A DNA stretch of 64,000 bases from Rhodococcus sp. SMB37 (GTDB lineage: Bacteria; Actinomycetota; Actinomycetes; Mycobacteriales; Mycobacteriaceae), in contig NZ_SLVY01000007.1 in assembly GCF_004345605.1 (NCBI RefSeq), forward strand, positions 1-64,000, read 5' to 3'. Numbering within the stretch: position 1 is the first letter of the stretch; every line of letters begins with the position of its first letter. The translations under genes and the position numbers were made by a program. Below, piece after piece: positions 15,419 to 25,019 of this stretch. The notes beneath the pieces are model-generated. The model did no database searches. It was not told where the DNA came from and was given only the letters and a program-made list of their open reading frames with translations.

Positions 15419-17044
15419 CTAGTCGCCGTCCTTCTCGCGCTTTTCTTCGACCTCCCCGTCTACGGTGTCGGACGTCGCCCCCGCAACCGATTCGTCGGTA
15501 TCCGCCCCGTCCGCGGCCGTCTCCTCGTCTTCCAGGTCGACAACTTCGGCCTCGATCACGTTCGGGTCGTCGTCGTCTCCGGCTTCGTCAGCGTCTCCGG
15601 CTTCGTCAGCGCCTCCGGCTTCGTCAGCGTCCTCGGCTTCTTCTTCGGTGTCTGCGGTGTCGTCGGCATCGTCGCAGTCTGCGGCATCGTCGCCGGCATC
15701 GGCAGATTCTGCCTCGGGCCCTTCGATCGCCTTGATCTCGTCATCGACGTCGTCATCTTCGGGGTCGAGGTCGTCGGCGTACTCGTCCTCATGGTCGTCG
15801 TACTCGTCCTCGACGGCCTGTGCCGCAGCGAGCTTGCCTTCGCGCCACATCAGCAACTGCGCCGTGATCAGCCCGAGCAGCCCGACCCACGCGAAGACCA
15901 GAACACCCGTGAGCCACCAGTTGCTGCCCACGATCCCGAATATCCCGAGCGGTCCACCTGCGGCCCAGGTCAGCAGCGCGATCGCGAGGCCGGTCTGCGC
16001 GGCGGCCGCGAGAAGCGTCAGCGACGCGTCGGCGCTGCGCACCGGCACACCGTCGGCCTGTGCCTGCAGGACGCGGTGCGCGACGAACCTGCCCGCGAGC
16101 GCGCCGACAGTCGCGGGAACCGCCAGCATCACCGGCCAGAACGCAGCTGCGGGACCGGCGGGAATCGCGGCGAGGACGGGGAGCGCCGGCAGATCGCCGC
16201 CGCTTGCCTCGAACAGGCTCAGTCGGACGTCGCCGAACTGCACGGTGCTACCGGCAAGGATCGACGAAGCGCCGAGGAAGACGTTGGGGAGATAGAGAAT
16301 CGACAGCACTGTCAGCCCGAGGACACCGACGACTCCTCCACCGCGCTCGAGCAGGTCGCCCACCGTGGTCCACGACAACGCCATGCCCACCAGGGTGAGG
16401 ACACCGCCCATCGCGAACATGCCCAGCAGCGCTCGCACAGCCGGACGCACCGACAGAATCAGCCATTCGGAAACGTCGTACCGCCGGCAACCCACACGCC
16501 ATGTCCGGGCACCGATCCCCAGCACGGCAGCCAGCAGGTACAGACCGGTCACCCAGGCGAGTGCGGCAGCCGCGTTGGGTGGCGCCACCGGGAGCACACT
16601 CGCGGCATCCTGCATCACGACGAGAGCGATCACGGTGACGAGCGTGGGCCCCGCGATGGTCGCGACGGCGATCCGTGCAGCGTCGTGCAACGTCAGGTTC
16701 TGTTCGGTGTGGTCGGTGGTCGAATCCACGGCCGCGGCACTCGCCCGTGCCGCCTGCCACACGATCAGCCCCGTGGGCAGCAGTGGCAGCACGCCGAGTG
16801 ATGTGCCGTCGATCGTCAGCGTCACCTGGTGCAACGCGAGCCACGTACCGGCGATCGCTGCGTAGATTCCCGTGAGATCGCTGTTCACCGCGACCATCGT
16901 GATCACCACGACGGTCGCGACGAAGGCGATCGTCACCGCGGGGACACGCGCCGCCGCTGCGATCAGGATCCGGAAGCGTTCCGAGTCGATCCGGTCGTCC
17001 TCGGAAGGTGTGTGCCGAATGGGCCGGCCTAGCGTCGAAGTCAT
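15419..17044 (-). CDS. PerM-like (DUF6350) membrane protein with acidic repeat tail
   Basis: A 541-residue membrane protein in the position of M. tuberculosis Rv0955 (PerM, reported to stabilise the divisome). About the first 400 residues hold roughly ten hydrophobic segments. The last ~130 residues are an extremely acidic cytoplasmic tail dominated by Asp, Glu and Ala, including three copies of an ADEAG-type repeat encoded by 18-bp tandem DNA repeats (15582-15635). Start at the ATG 17044; a GTG lies one codon earlier. It precedes purN by 54 bases and probably shares its transcript. The tail makes it longer than a minimal DUF6350 protein. Confidence 0.82.
   Translation of the reverse strand: MTSTLGRPIRHTPSEDDRIDSERFRILIAAAARVPAVTIAFVATVVVITMVAVNSDLTGIYAAIAGTWLALHQVTLTIDGTSLGVLPLLPTGLIVWQAARASAAAVDSTTDHTEQNLTLHDAARIAVATIAGPTLVTVIALVVMQDAASVLPVAPPNAAAALAWVTGLYLLAAVLGIGARTWRVGCRRYDVSEWLILSVRPAVRALLGMFAMGGVLTLVGMALSWTTVGDLLERGGGVVGVLGLTVLSILYLPNVFLGASSILAGSTVQFGDVRLSLFEASGGDLPALPVLAAIPAGPAAAFWPVMLAVPATVGALAGRFVAHRVLQAQADGVPVRSADASLTLLAAAAQTGLAIALLTWAAGGPLGIFGIVGSNWWLTGVLVFAWVGLLGLITAQLLMWREGKLAAAQAVEDEYDDHEDEYADDLDPEDDDVDDEIKAIEGPEAESADAGDDAADCDDADDTADTEEEAEDADEAGGADEAGDADEAGDDDDPNVIEAEVVDLEDEETAADGADTDESVAGATSDTVDGEVEEKREKDGD
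15582..15635. repeat. Three 18-bp tandem repeats inside the PerM-like gene
   Basis: The unit GCTTCGTCAGCGTCTCCG occurs three times head to tail with one to three differences. In the coding strand it specifies a repeated Ala-Asp-Glu-Ala-Gly block in the acidic tail. Multiples of three keep the frame, so copy number can vary without disrupting the protein. Confidence 0.85.
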
Positions 17045-17093
17045 CACCTCGATGGTTGCACCGCCGGTGGGCCAACGGCGTCAGGCGCGCCGA

Positions 17094-18059
17094 TCACCGC
17101 TGGTCGTCGGGCGCACGGAACACCTGCGTCGGCGCCTCGTCGCCGGTGTTCTCGGCAACCGGCGCAGCGCCCGATCCGGTGTCGTGGGACTGCTCTGGCT
17201 CGGACTCCTGGGGTTGCGCCGGTTCGTGCGACGACTGGGCCGGTTCGTGAGACTGCTCTGCATCACGCTGCGCCGCCGCGTACGGCTGCAGGTATTCGCT
17301 GTAGGGCGCCTGCTGAGATGTCTGTGATGTCTGTCCCTCAAACGGAGCCTGTTGGCCCGGGTAGGGCTGCTGCATCCCCGGGTACTGCATCTGACCGGGT
17401 TGCTGCTGCCCCCCGAACTGCTGTTGCTGGGCCCCGAACTGCTGGGTTTCGAACTGCCGGCCGGGATACTGGGCACCGACCTGGCCCGCCGGAAATTGCT
17501 GACCCTGCTGCGGGAATCCTGGTTGCGCAATGCCCTGTTGTGGAAAGCCCTGCTGAGGGCTGCCCTGCTGGGGTGTTCCTTGCTGGACCGGTTGCTGGGG
17601 GAAGCCCTGACCGTAGGGACCCTGCGGGGCGGGGCGCTGCCCCGGGACCAGCACGCCGATCCCGAAGAGCAGCGCGAACACCGCGAGCGCCGTCTGCAGG
17701 AGACCCAGCACGAGAATGGTCACGCCACCCCAGGCGATGCCCGTGTCCTGGGGAAGGTGGAACAGTTGGAACAGCGATGTCACGAATCCGACCCCCGACG
17801 CGACCACCGCGGCCGCGCGCAGATCCTGGCCGGGCAGCAACGACAGAGCCGCGCAACCACCGCCGAACAGCAGAAACGCGAGCGGCACGACCGCAAACCC
17901 GAAGTCGAACGACGACAACGACACGAACGAGCCGAAAGTGATCCTCACGTACGGAGCCAGTCCGACGATGAAGTTCACGATGCCGAGCACCGCCACGCCG
18001 ATCGGCAACAGCAACGGCACAACCTTGCTTTGGACGGATGGGCCGCTGGGGTATGACAT
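17094..18059 (-). CDS. 34 kDa-antigen-like membrane protein (DUF5336), Gln/Pro-rich tail
   Basis: A 321-residue protein at the Rv0954 position. Four hydrophobic helices occupy about residues 12-148 (starting [20 protein letters not shown]), followed by a long, disordered cytoplasmic tail rich in Gln, Pro and Gly with repeats of the type GxPQQG. The tail ends in acidic/His-containing sequence. This matches the mycobacterial 34 kDa antigenic protein family (DUF5336), implicated in growth-pole or division processes. Tail length is variable within the family. Next gene downstream is the PerM-like gene (49-bp gap), so the pair probably works at the septum. Confidence 0.85.
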   Translation of the reverse strand: MSYPSGPSVQSKVVPLLLPIGVAVLGIVNFIVGLAPYVRITFGSFVSLSSFDFGFAVVPLAFLLFGGGCAALSLLPGQDLRAAAVVASGVGFVTSLFQLFHLPQDTGIAWGGVTILVLGLLQTALAVFALLFGIGVLVPGQRPAPQGPYGQGFPQQPVQQGTPQQGSPQQGFPQQGIAQPGFPQQGQQFPAGQVGAQYPGRQFETQQFGAQQQQFGGQQQPGQMQYPGMQQPYPGQQAPFEGQTSQTSQQAPYSEYLQPYAAAQRDAEQSHEPAQSSHEPAQPQESEPEQSHDTGSGAAPVAENTGDEAPTQVFRAPDDQR

Positions 18060-18114
18060 CGATCCTCCTGCAGTAGTCGGTCGCTGATCACCACCCTATG
18101 CACCCGAAGCCAGA

Positions 18115-18744
18115 ATGGTGGCCATGCCGCACACACTCGCGCCAGGATCGGACATCCTCGTCGAGACGGAGGTGAAGAACTCACGGTTCCTCGCCGCGAT
18201 CCGTCGCGTCCACTCGACCGGCGATGCCACCGCGTTCGTCGACGAACAACGCCGGCTGTATCCGGACGCGCGTCACCACTGCTGGGCCTTCATCGTGGGG
18301 GACGATCAGGCGCGCCGTGCGGAACGGTCGAGTGACGACGGCGAGCCCGGTGGCACGGCCGGTGTCCCGATGCTGCAGGTGTTGCATCACCGCGACCTCG
18401 TGAACATCGTGGTGGTGGTCACGCGCTGGTTCGGCGGCATCAAGCTCGGCGCGGGAGGTCTTGTCCGCGCCTACTCGGGTGCAGTGTCGACGGCGTTGGA
18501 CACCGCGTCACTCGTCGAAAGACAGAAGCGCGAAAAGTTCACGCTGGGTGTCGGGCATGCCGACGCCGGAAGGCTCGAGGCAGAACTGCGTGGGCGTGGA
18601 ACGGCAGTGCTCGACGTCGCCTACACCGACCGGGTGGTGTTCACGGTCGCGGGCGATGCAACGGAGCTCACAGGGCTGGTGGCGTCGCTGACTTCCGGTG
18701 CGGGTGAACTCGAACCTGCGGGCACCGAGTGGATCGACCTGTAG
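18115..18744 (+). CDS. YigZ/IMPACT family protein
   Basis: A 209-residue protein of the YigZ/UPF0029 family. The conserved N-terminal domain contains SRFLAAI, DARHHCWAF, DGEPGGTAG and the hallmark VTRWFGGIKLGAGGLVRAY (about residues 105-123). A small C-terminal domain (DUF1949-like) follows. The family's cellular role in bacteria is poorly defined; eukaryotic IMPACT modulates Gcn2. ATG 18115 or ATG 18124 may be the real start. It stands where M. tuberculosis has Rv0953c, between sucD and the Rv0954-like gene. Confidence 0.9.
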   Translation: MVAMPHTLAPGSDILVETEVKNSRFLAAIRRVHSTGDATAFVDEQRRLYPDARHHCWAFIVGDDQARRAERSSDDGEPGGTAGVPMLQVLHHRDLVNIVVVVTRWFGGIKLGAGGLVRAYSGAVSTALDTASLVERQKREKFTLGVGHADAGRLEAELRGRGTAVLDVAYTDRVVFTVAGDATELTGLVASLTSGAGELEPAGTEWIDL

Positions 18745-18758
18745 GTGGAGATGCGAAC

Positions 18759-18798
18759 GCGGCGCCCTCCCGGACCATGTGGTCCGGAAGGGCGCCGC
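18759..18798. terminator. Hairpin between convergent yigZ-like gene and sucD
   Basis: Arms of 19 bases (GCGGCGCCCTCCCGGACCA and its complement) with one mismatch and a 2-base turn sit between the two convergent stop codons. There is no T-tract, so it probably acts as a bidirectional block or RNA 3' stabiliser rather than a textbook intrinsic terminator. Confidence 0.75.
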
Positions 18799-18824
18799 GG
18801 TGGATCTGCTCAGGTGCTACAGGC

Positions 18825-19727
18825 TCAGAGCGAAGCCAGGATCTCGCGCGCGAGGGCCGCGGTCTCGGACGGCGTCTTGCCGACCTTCACGCCGGCCGCC
18901 TCGAGGGCGTCCTTCTTGGCCTGGGCCGTGCCCGAGGAGCCGGAGACGATGGCGCCGGCGTGGCCCATGGTCTTGCCCTCGGGAGCGGTGAAGCCCGCGA
19001 CGTAGCCGACGACCGGCTTTGTGACGTTGGCCTTGATGTAGTCGGCAGCGCGCTCTTCGGCGTCGCCACCGATCTCGCCGATCATCACGATGACCTTGGT
19101 CTCGGGATCCTTCTCGAAAGCCTCGATGGCGTCGATGTGGGTGGTGCCGATGACCGGGTCGCCGCCGATGCCGATGGCGGTCGAGAAGCCGTACTCACGG
19201 AGCTCGAACATCATCTGGTAGGTCAGGGTGCCGGACTTGGAAACCAGACCGACCGGGCCCTTGCCGGCGATGTTCGCCGGGGTGATGCCGACGAGCGCCT
19301 CGCCCGGGGTGATGATGCCGGGGCAGTTGGGGCCGATGATCCGGGTCTTGTTGCCCTTCTCGACGTTGTAGGCCCACGCGTACGCGGAGTCCTGCACCGG
19401 GATGCCCTCGGTGATGACCACGAGCAGCGGGATCTCCGCGTCGATGGCCTCGACGATGGCGTCCTTGGAGAAGGCCGGGGGAACGAACGCGATCGAGACG
19501 TCCGCGCCGGTCTCCTTCATGGCCTCGGCGACAGTGCCGAAGACCGGCAGCTCGACCGGGTTGCCGTCGGCGTCGGTGTGCGAAACCGTCGTGCCGGCCT
19601 TACGTGCGTTGACGCCACCGACGACCTGGGTGCCGGCCTTGAGCATCAGTGCGGTGTGCTTGGTGCCCTCGCCGCCGGTGATGCCCTGGACGATGACCTT
19701 GGAATCCTTGGTCAGGAAGATTGCCAT
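18825..19727 (-). CDS. sucD: Succinyl-CoA synthetase alpha subunit
   Basis: A 300-residue alpha subunit of succinate-CoA ligase in the TCA cycle, converting succinyl-CoA to succinate with nucleoside triphosphate formation. It shows the CoA-binding start ([11 protein letters not shown]), the [13 protein letters not shown] segment, [10 protein letters not shown] and the active-site histidine in [18 protein letters not shown] (about residue 255), the residue phosphorylated during catalysis. Full length. It follows sucC by 15 bases and both are read leftward as one unit. Confidence 0.98.
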   Translation of the reverse strand: MAIFLTKDSKVIVQGITGGEGTKHTALMLKAGTQVVGGVNARKAGTTVSHTDADGNPVELPVFGTVAEAMKETGADVSIAFVPPAFSKDAIVEAIDAEIPLLVVITEGIPVQDSAYAWAYNVEKGNKTRIIGPNCPGIITPGEALVGITPANIAGKGPVGLVSKSGTLTYQMMFELREYGFSTAIGIGGDPVIGTTHIDAIEAFEKDPETKVIVMIGEIGGDAEERAADYIKANVTKPVVGYVAGFTAPEGKTMGHAGAIVSGSSGTAQAKKDALEAAGVKVGKTPSETAALAREILASL

Positions 19728-19742
19728 TGTTCTGTGTGTCCC

Positions 19743-20912
19743 TTACTTCGCGGCGAAGGCGAGCTCGGCAGCCTTGTCGGCAGCCTCGTCCATGGTTGCG
19801 ACGACCGTGACCAGCGGGTGAGCGGCCTCGGCGAGGATGCGCCGACCCTCGTCGACGTTGTTGCCGTCCAAGCGCACGACGAGCGGCTTGTTGGCCTCGT
19901 CGCCCAGGGTCTTCAGCGCGCCGACGATGCCGTTGGCCACCGCGTCACACGCGGTGATGCCGCCGAAGACGTTCACGAACACACTCTTGACCTGTGCGTC
20001 GTTCAGGATGACGTCGAGTCCCGCAGCCATGACCGCAGCGGAGGCGCCGCCACCGATGTCGAGGAAGTTGGCCGGCTTGACGCCGCCGTGGTTCTCGCCC
20101 GCGTAGGCGACGACGTCCAGGGTCGACATGACCAGGCCGGCGCCGTTACCGATGATTCCGACCTCGCCGTCGAGCTTGACGTAGTTGAGGTCGTTCTCCT
20201 TGGCCTTGAGCTCGAGCGGATCCGTCGCGTCCTTGTCCTCGAACTCGGCGTGGCCGGGCTGACGGAAGTCGGCGTTGGCATCCAGGGTGACCTTGCCGTC
20301 GAGGGCGAGGATCTGGTCGTCGGGAGTGCGGACGAGCGGGTTCACCTCGACGAGGAGCGCGTCCTCCTTGATGAACACCTCCCACAGCTTCTGGATGGTG
20401 TTGGCGGCCGCGTCGAGCACCTCTGCGGGCAGCTTGCCGGCCTCTGCGATCTCGCGAGCGAAAGCGAGGTCGACACCCTTGACGGCGTCGACCGGGATCT
20501 TCGCGAGGGCGTCGGGGTTCTCCTCGGCGGTGACCTCGATCTCGACGCCACCCTCCACTGAGCACATAGCCAGGTAGGTGCGGTTGGTGCGGTCGAGCAG
20601 GAAGGAGATGTAGTACTCCTCGGCGATGTCACTCGCCTCTGCGACCAGCAGCTTCTTGACGACGTGGCCCTTGATGTCGAGGCCGAGAATGGCCTCGGCG
20701 TTGGCCTGGGCGGCATCGACGTCGGCGGAGTACTTCACGCCACCGGCCTTGCCACGGCCACCGACCTTGACCTGCGCCTTGACCATCACGGGCTTGCCGA
20801 TTTCCTCGGCGATCTCGCGGGCACCGGCGACGGTGTCGGTCACACGGCCGGCCGAAGTCGGCACGTCATGCTTGGCGAAGAGTTCCTTCGCCTGGTATTC
20901 GAAGAGATCCAT
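19743..20912 (-). CDS. sucC: Succinyl-CoA synthetase beta subunit
   Basis: A 389-residue beta subunit with an N-terminal ATP-grasp domain starting [18 protein letters not shown], a nucleotide-binding segment [17 protein letters not shown], and a C-terminal ligase domain with [12 protein letters not shown] and [15 protein letters not shown]. It pairs with SucD to form the heterotetrameric enzyme. First gene of the sucCD operon. A GC-rich 8-bp hairpin lies in its 5' leader and CRP-like sites lie further upstream. Confidence 0.98.
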   Translation of the reverse strand: MDLFEYQAKELFAKHDVPTSAGRVTDTVAGAREIAEEIGKPVMVKAQVKVGGRGKAGGVKYSADVDAAQANAEAILGLDIKGHVVKKLLVAEASDIAEEYYISFLLDRTNRTYLAMCSVEGGVEIEVTAEENPDALAKIPVDAVKGVDLAFAREIAEAGKLPAEVLDAAANTIQKLWEVFIKEDALLVEVNPLVRTPDDQILALDGKVTLDANADFRQPGHAEFEDKDATDPLELKAKENDLNYVKLDGEVGIIGNGAGLVMSTLDVVAYAGENHGGVKPANFLDIGGGASAAVMAAGLDVILNDAQVKSVFVNVFGGITACDAVANGIVGALKTLGDEANKPLVVRLDGNNVDEGRRILAEAAHPLVTVVATMDEAADKAAELAFAAK

Positions 20913-20938
20913 CTGCTCACCGTCTCGTCTGCGTTCTC

Positions 20939-20963
20939 GCCCGCTCGGGGGTATTGAGCGGGC
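20939..20963 (-). promoter_or_regulatory. 5' leader hairpin of sucC
   Basis: A perfect 8-bp stem (GCCCGCTC / GAGCGGGC) with a 9-base loop lies 27-51 bases upstream of the sucC start, within its likely leader. It could influence mRNA stability or translation. No T-tract follows, so it is not an obvious terminator. Confidence 0.55.
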
Positions 20964-21017
20964 CGATTTCGGACTCTAGTTTCTCGGACGACCTACGAAA
21001 CGACCGCGCCCGCACTC

Positions 21018-21033
21018 TGTGGCGCACATCACG
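21018..21033. promoter_or_regulatory. Near-consensus CRP-like site on the sucC side
   Basis: TGTGG-N6-TCACG matches the CRP consensus TGTGA-N6-TCACA except for the last base of each half. It lies 106 bp upstream of sucC. A second, perfect site lies on the other side of the region. Confidence 0.4.
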
Positions 21034-21282
21034 GACTCCGCAGGTCTCGTACTACCTCACGGGGTTACCTCCGGGAAGGCAGCTGTACGACAACCGAGAG
21101 GACCACCTGATCCAGAATGACAGGTGACCGAGACTGCATGATGACCGGCACCCGGCGAGGGTCCCGGTGGTCGAGCACACAGCCGGACGCGACGCTCGCC
21201 GATCACGTTCGCGATCCGTGCGATATCCGACGGTTTGAATTCGTGACCTGGAGGGAAATGCCCGATCCGACCAGGTCCAGAC

Positions 21283-21298
21283 TGTGATGCCAGTCACA
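21283..21298. promoter_or_regulatory. Perfect CRP/GlxR-type binding site
   Basis: TGTGATGCCAGTCACA is an exact match to the cAMP-receptor-protein consensus TGTGA-N6-TCACA. It lies 102 bp upstream of the M23 peptidase start, so it most likely controls that gene. Actinobacterial Crp/GlxR proteins recognise this sequence and are known to regulate central metabolism and resuscitation functions. Confidence 0.75.
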
Positions 21299-21399
21299 TA
21301 ACCGCCCGGTTCGGGCTTACGGCTTGCCCCACACGCGACCATTTCGTTACCGTCACTGCCAGCTCAAGTAACGATGAGGTCACGATGAAGGAGGACGGC

Positions 21400-22359
21400 A
21401 TGCGTCCAGGCAGCCAGATCACCGGCAGCCCCGCTCGCCGCTCCACCACCGAACCGGACGACGCCTGGGATCCCTGGAGCTCATCCGAGAGCCCGCACTA
21501 CCGCAATACCGATTTCCGCAACACAGGCAAGGCACAACCCACGTACTACGGCAGCGAGCCGGTCGAGGACGTCAACTCCCCCGCGCCACGTACAGGTGCC
21601 CACCGCATCCCCACTCCCCCCACCGCACTCAAGGGCCGCGCAGCCGTCTTCGCTGTCGCCGCCGGTGCCGTCGTCGCCGCCGGGCAGGCCGCGACCAGCA
21701 ACTCCGGTTCGAGCCCCGCGACCTCCGAGATCGCGCTCGCCGCGGACACCTCGGACGCCGACACCCTCACCGCGACGGCCGTTCCACAGGCCGCCCAGTT
21801 CGCGCCCGATTCCGCGAGCGACGGCGCCACCCCCTCGCAGGCACCCCAGGTTCTCAACATCGCCGATCCCAACGATCTGTCGCAGTTCTCGAACCTGCTC
21901 GCCAAGGGTCAGCGTTTCAGCGAGGAGCGGGCAGCGCGCGAAGAGGCCGCCCGTCGTCCTCTGTTCGTCCTACCGGCCGTCGGCGCCTTCACCTCGAACT
22001 TCGGAGCCCGGTGGGGCACCCTGCACGCGGGTGTCGACATCGCCGGCCCGATCGGCACTCCGATTCTCGCGGTTGCCGATGGCGAGGTCATCGACTCCGG
22101 TCCGGCTTCGGGCTTCGGCATGTGGATTCGCCTGCTCCACGCGGACGGTACCGTCACCGTGTACGGGCACATCAACGAATCGCTCGTCACCGTCGGTCAG
22201 CGGGTCATGGCGGGCGATCAGATCGCCACCATGGGCAACCGCGGATTCTCCACCGGCCCCCACCTGCACTTCGAGGTTCACCTGGGCGGCGTCGACAAGA
22301 TCGACCCCTTGCCGTGGCTCGCCACCCGAGGCATCTCCCTCGGCCAGAACGCCGACTGA
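21400..22359 (+). CDS. M23 family metallopeptidase (peptidoglycan endopeptidase-like)
   Basis: A 319-residue protein at the Rv0950c position. The N-terminal ~75 residues are polar, then a membrane segment (about 75-95, AAVFAVAAGAVVAAG) suggests a single anchor with the rest outside. The C-terminal LytM/M23 domain has the zinc ligands in LHAGVDIAGP (H, D) and HLHFEVH near the end, plus VYGHINE. Family members cut peptidoglycan cross-bridges; the zinc ligands look complete, so it should be active. ATG 21400 sits after a perfect AAGGAGG site; the ATG at 21385 overlaps that site and is rejected. Confidence 0.9.
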   Translation: MRPGSQITGSPARRSTTEPDDAWDPWSSSESPHYRNTDFRNTGKAQPTYYGSEPVEDVNSPAPRTGAHRIPTPPTALKGRAAVFAVAAGAVVAAGQAATSNSGSSPATSEIALAADTSDADTLTATAVPQAAQFAPDSASDGATPSQAPQVLNIADPNDLSQFSNLLAKGQRFSEERAAREEAARRPLFVLPAVGAFTSNFGARWGTLHAGVDIAGPIGTPILAVADGEVIDSGPASGFGMWIRLLHADGTVTVYGHINESLVTVGQRVMAGDQIATMGNRGFSTGPHLHFEVHLGGVDKIDPLPWLATRGISLGQNAD

Positions 22360-22443
22360 GAAACCCTTACGCTCCGCACCGGGACGCGCCACCGCATCGC
22401 CCCTGCGTGATTCTTCCGCCGACCTCTGCGACGCAATTCTTCC

Positions 22444-24810
22444 TCAGAGCTTGGTCATCGGCACACCGCCGACCAGCATCAGCCGCACTTTGCCGGCACT
22501 TCCGAAATCGATGACCACCGTCGCGGTGGGTCCGGATCCCTTGGTTTCGAGCACCGTCCCCAGACCGTACTTGTCATGTGTGACGCGATCGCCCACGGCG
22601 AGCACGAGATGATTGTTCCGGCCCCGCGCGGGCCCGAAACTCGGAGTTGCCGAACGTGATTCGCCGGCCGAGAAACGAGATCCGGCGCCCGACCCGATGG
22701 ACTGCCCGCGCGCCGGCCCCGGATCGGTCCGACGCCAATCGATGAGTTCCTGCGGAACCTCCTGCAAGAAGCGTGATTCCGGGTTGGTCACCGGCTGACC
22801 CCACGCCGAGCGCAGCACCGCGCGGGAAAGGTAGAGGCGACGACGCGCGCGGGTGATCCCCACATATGCGAGGCGCCGTTCCTCGGACAGTTCGGCCGGG
22901 TCGCCGAGCGCCCGCATGTGCGGGAATTGTCCGTCTTCCCAACCGGTTACGAACACCACCGGGAACTCGAGCCCCTTCGCAGTGTGCAGCGTCATGAGCG
23001 TGACGACGCCGGCGTCGTTGTCGGGAACCTGGTCGGCGTCGGCTACCAACGACACCTTCTCGAGAAACGCGGCAAGAGAACCCGGGGCGGGCTCCCCTTC
23101 CTCCGGTTCGGCGTCGTCTACACCGGCAGCATTGCGAGCGTCCGAGCTGAATTCCCTAGCAACGCTGACAAGTTCGTGCAGGTTGTCGAGGCGGGTGCCG
23201 TCCTGAGGGTCGTCGCTGGCAGCAAGTTCGGCATGATAACCGCTACGTTCGATGATCGCCTCGACCACATCGCCGATGTCGACCGCATCGTTTCCGTCGG
23301 CGTCGGTCTCGCTCAACATCATTCGAAGGTCGTCGAGCATGCCGACGAAGCCCGCGATCGCCTTCTGCGCACGCGTGTTCAGCAGCGCGACGTTGCCCTC
23401 CGCGGCGTCGAGCAGTGCCTGCCCGAAGCTCACCCCGTGCCGTTCCGCGTGGACGGCGACACACGCCTCGGCACGATCGCCGATACCGCGGCGCGGGGTG
23501 TTGAGGATACGACGCAGGCTCACCGTGTCGTGGGGGTTGTCGAGCGCCTTCAGGTATGCGACGGCGTCGCGAACTTCCTTCCGCTCGTAGAACCGCACTC
23601 CCCCGACCACCTTGTAAGGCACGCCGTGACGGATGAACACGTCTTCGAACGGGCGAGAAGCATTGTTGGTGCGGTAGAACACGGCGATATCGGAGTATTT
23701 GACCTCCCCGGTGTCGACCAGCCTGTCGATCTCGGAGGCGACGAACCGGGCTTCGTCGTGCTCGTTGTCGGCCACGTAGCCGGTGATCGCCTCACCCGTG
23801 CCGGCGTCGGTCCACAGTCGTTTCTCGCGCCGCCCGGAATTGCGGGAGATGACGGCATTCGCGGCCGACAGGATGTTCTGTGTCGACCGGTAGTTCTGCT
23901 CGAGCAGGATCGTGCGGGCCTGCGGGTAGTCGCGCTCGAACTCCTCGATGTTGCGGATCGTCGCCCCGCGGAAGGCGTAGATCGACTGGTCGGCGTCTCC
24001 CACCACGCACAGCTCGCTCGGCGGGACATCGGCCGGTTCGTCGGGGTCGCCCACGAGGGTGCGCACGAGCACGTACTGCGCGTGGTTGGTGTCCTGGTAT
24101 TCGTCGACCAGGACGTGACGGAACCGACGACGGTAGTACTCGGTGACCTGCGGATGAGCCTGCAGGAGTGCGACCGTCTCGCCGATGAGGTCGTCGAAGT
24201 CGAACGCGTTGGCCGCGCGCAACCGCTTCTGATACTGCGCGTACACACTCGCGACGATCTTCGGGAGCGGAGCGGGATCGGAGTTCGCGGTGGCGGCGGC
24301 CTCGTCGGGGCCTATCAGCTCGTTCTTCAGGTTCGAGATCTGCGTGGCGAGCAGCCGCGCGGAGTACTTCTTGGTGTCGAGCTCGAGATCCTTCGCGATC
24401 ATCGTCAGCAGGCGACGGGAGTCATCGGAGTCGTAGATCGTGAAGTTGGAATTCATGCCGGTCAGCAGTGCCGATTGAGCCCGGAGAATGCGCACACAGC
24501 TCGAATGGAACGTCGAGACCCACATCGCATGCGCGCGCGGCCCGACGAGACCCGCGACACGCTCGCGCATCTCGGCCGCGGCCTTGTTCGTGAAGGTGAT
24601 GGCAAGCACCTGTCCGGGTGCGACACCGCGCTCGGCCAGCAGGTATGCGATCCGGCGGGTGAGCACGGCGGTCTTGCCCGAACCCGCTCCGGCGACGATG
24701 AGCAGCGGTGCACCTTCGTGGGTGACTGCTTCCCGCTGTTGCGGATTGAGACCCTCGAGGAGGGCGTCGGAAGCGGGGAGCGAATGGGCGAGCGCTGCAG
24801 GTGTGTTCAT
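22444..24810 (-). CDS. pcrA: ATP-dependent DNA helicase UvrD1/PcrA
   Basis: A 788-residue superfamily 1A helicase. Motifs in order: LNPQQREAV (Q motif), GAGSGKT (motif I), TFTNKAAAEMRERV (Ia), VDEYQDTN (II), GDADQSIYAFRGA (III), EQNYRST (IV), TLHTAKGLEFPVVFVTGWE (V) and AYVGITRAR (VI). A C-terminal linker ends in a Tudor-like domain (VGDRVTHDKYGLGTVLE), the region that contacts RNA polymerase or Ku in relatives. It unwinds 3'-5' in nucleotide excision repair and is the M. tuberculosis Rv0949 (uvrD1) counterpart. Divergent from the chorismate mutase gene. Confidence 0.97.
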   Translation of the reverse strand: MNTPAALAHSLPASDALLEGLNPQQREAVTHEGAPLLIVAGAGSGKTAVLTRRIAYLLAERGVAPGQVLAITFTNKAAAEMRERVAGLVGPRAHAMWVSTFHSSCVRILRAQSALLTGMNSNFTIYDSDDSRRLLTMIAKDLELDTKKYSARLLATQISNLKNELIGPDEAAATANSDPAPLPKIVASVYAQYQKRLRAANAFDFDDLIGETVALLQAHPQVTEYYRRRFRHVLVDEYQDTNHAQYVLVRTLVGDPDEPADVPPSELCVVGDADQSIYAFRGATIRNIEEFERDYPQARTILLEQNYRSTQNILSAANAVISRNSGRREKRLWTDAGTGEAITGYVADNEHDEARFVASEIDRLVDTGEVKYSDIAVFYRTNNASRPFEDVFIRHGVPYKVVGGVRFYERKEVRDAVAYLKALDNPHDTVSLRRILNTPRRGIGDRAEACVAVHAERHGVSFGQALLDAAEGNVALLNTRAQKAIAGFVGMLDDLRMMLSETDADGNDAVDIGDVVEAIIERSGYHAELAASDDPQDGTRLDNLHELVSVAREFSSDARNAAGVDDAEPEEGEPAPGSLAAFLEKVSLVADADQVPDNDAGVVTLMTLHTAKGLEFPVVFVTGWEDGQFPHMRALGDPAELSEERRLAYVGITRARRRLYLSRAVLRSAWGQPVTNPESRFLQEVPQELIDWRRTDPGPARGQSIGSGAGSRFSAGESRSATPSFGPARGRNNHLVLAVGDRVTHDKYGLGTVLETKGSGPTATVVIDFGSAGKVRLMLVGGVPMTKL

Positions 24811-25019
24811 CGTTCTCCCAAACTACCGGACAGGTCGGACATCGAATCCGACTTGGCCGCGAGGTGTCCGGGTGGCAAACTGGACGCTATGTCATGTGTC
24901 CTTCGTTCGGCCGAGCTGCGAGCATACGGTCGGTTTCGCGTCTCGACCACCGACGTTTCCCGATTCCGGTAACAGCCCCCGTTTCCCGGACGATTTCAGA
25001 GCTGACGCGAGGAGATGAC

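Larger units (their letters stand above)
20913..21399. promoter_or_regulatory. Divergent control region between sucC and the M23 peptidase gene
   Basis: A 487-bp region without a gene. It contains a leader hairpin near sucC (20939-20963), one near-consensus and one perfect CRP/GlxR-type site, and the peptidase ribosome-binding site. I looked for a c-di-AMP (ydaO) riboswitch, which often precedes actinobacterial peptidases, and did not see one. The length suggests separately controlled promoters. Confidence 0.6.

Noticed and set aside
20913-21399. A ydaO-type c-di-AMP riboswitch before the M23 peptidase
   Set aside because: Actinobacterial wall peptidases often have one, but I could not find its conserved blocks here.
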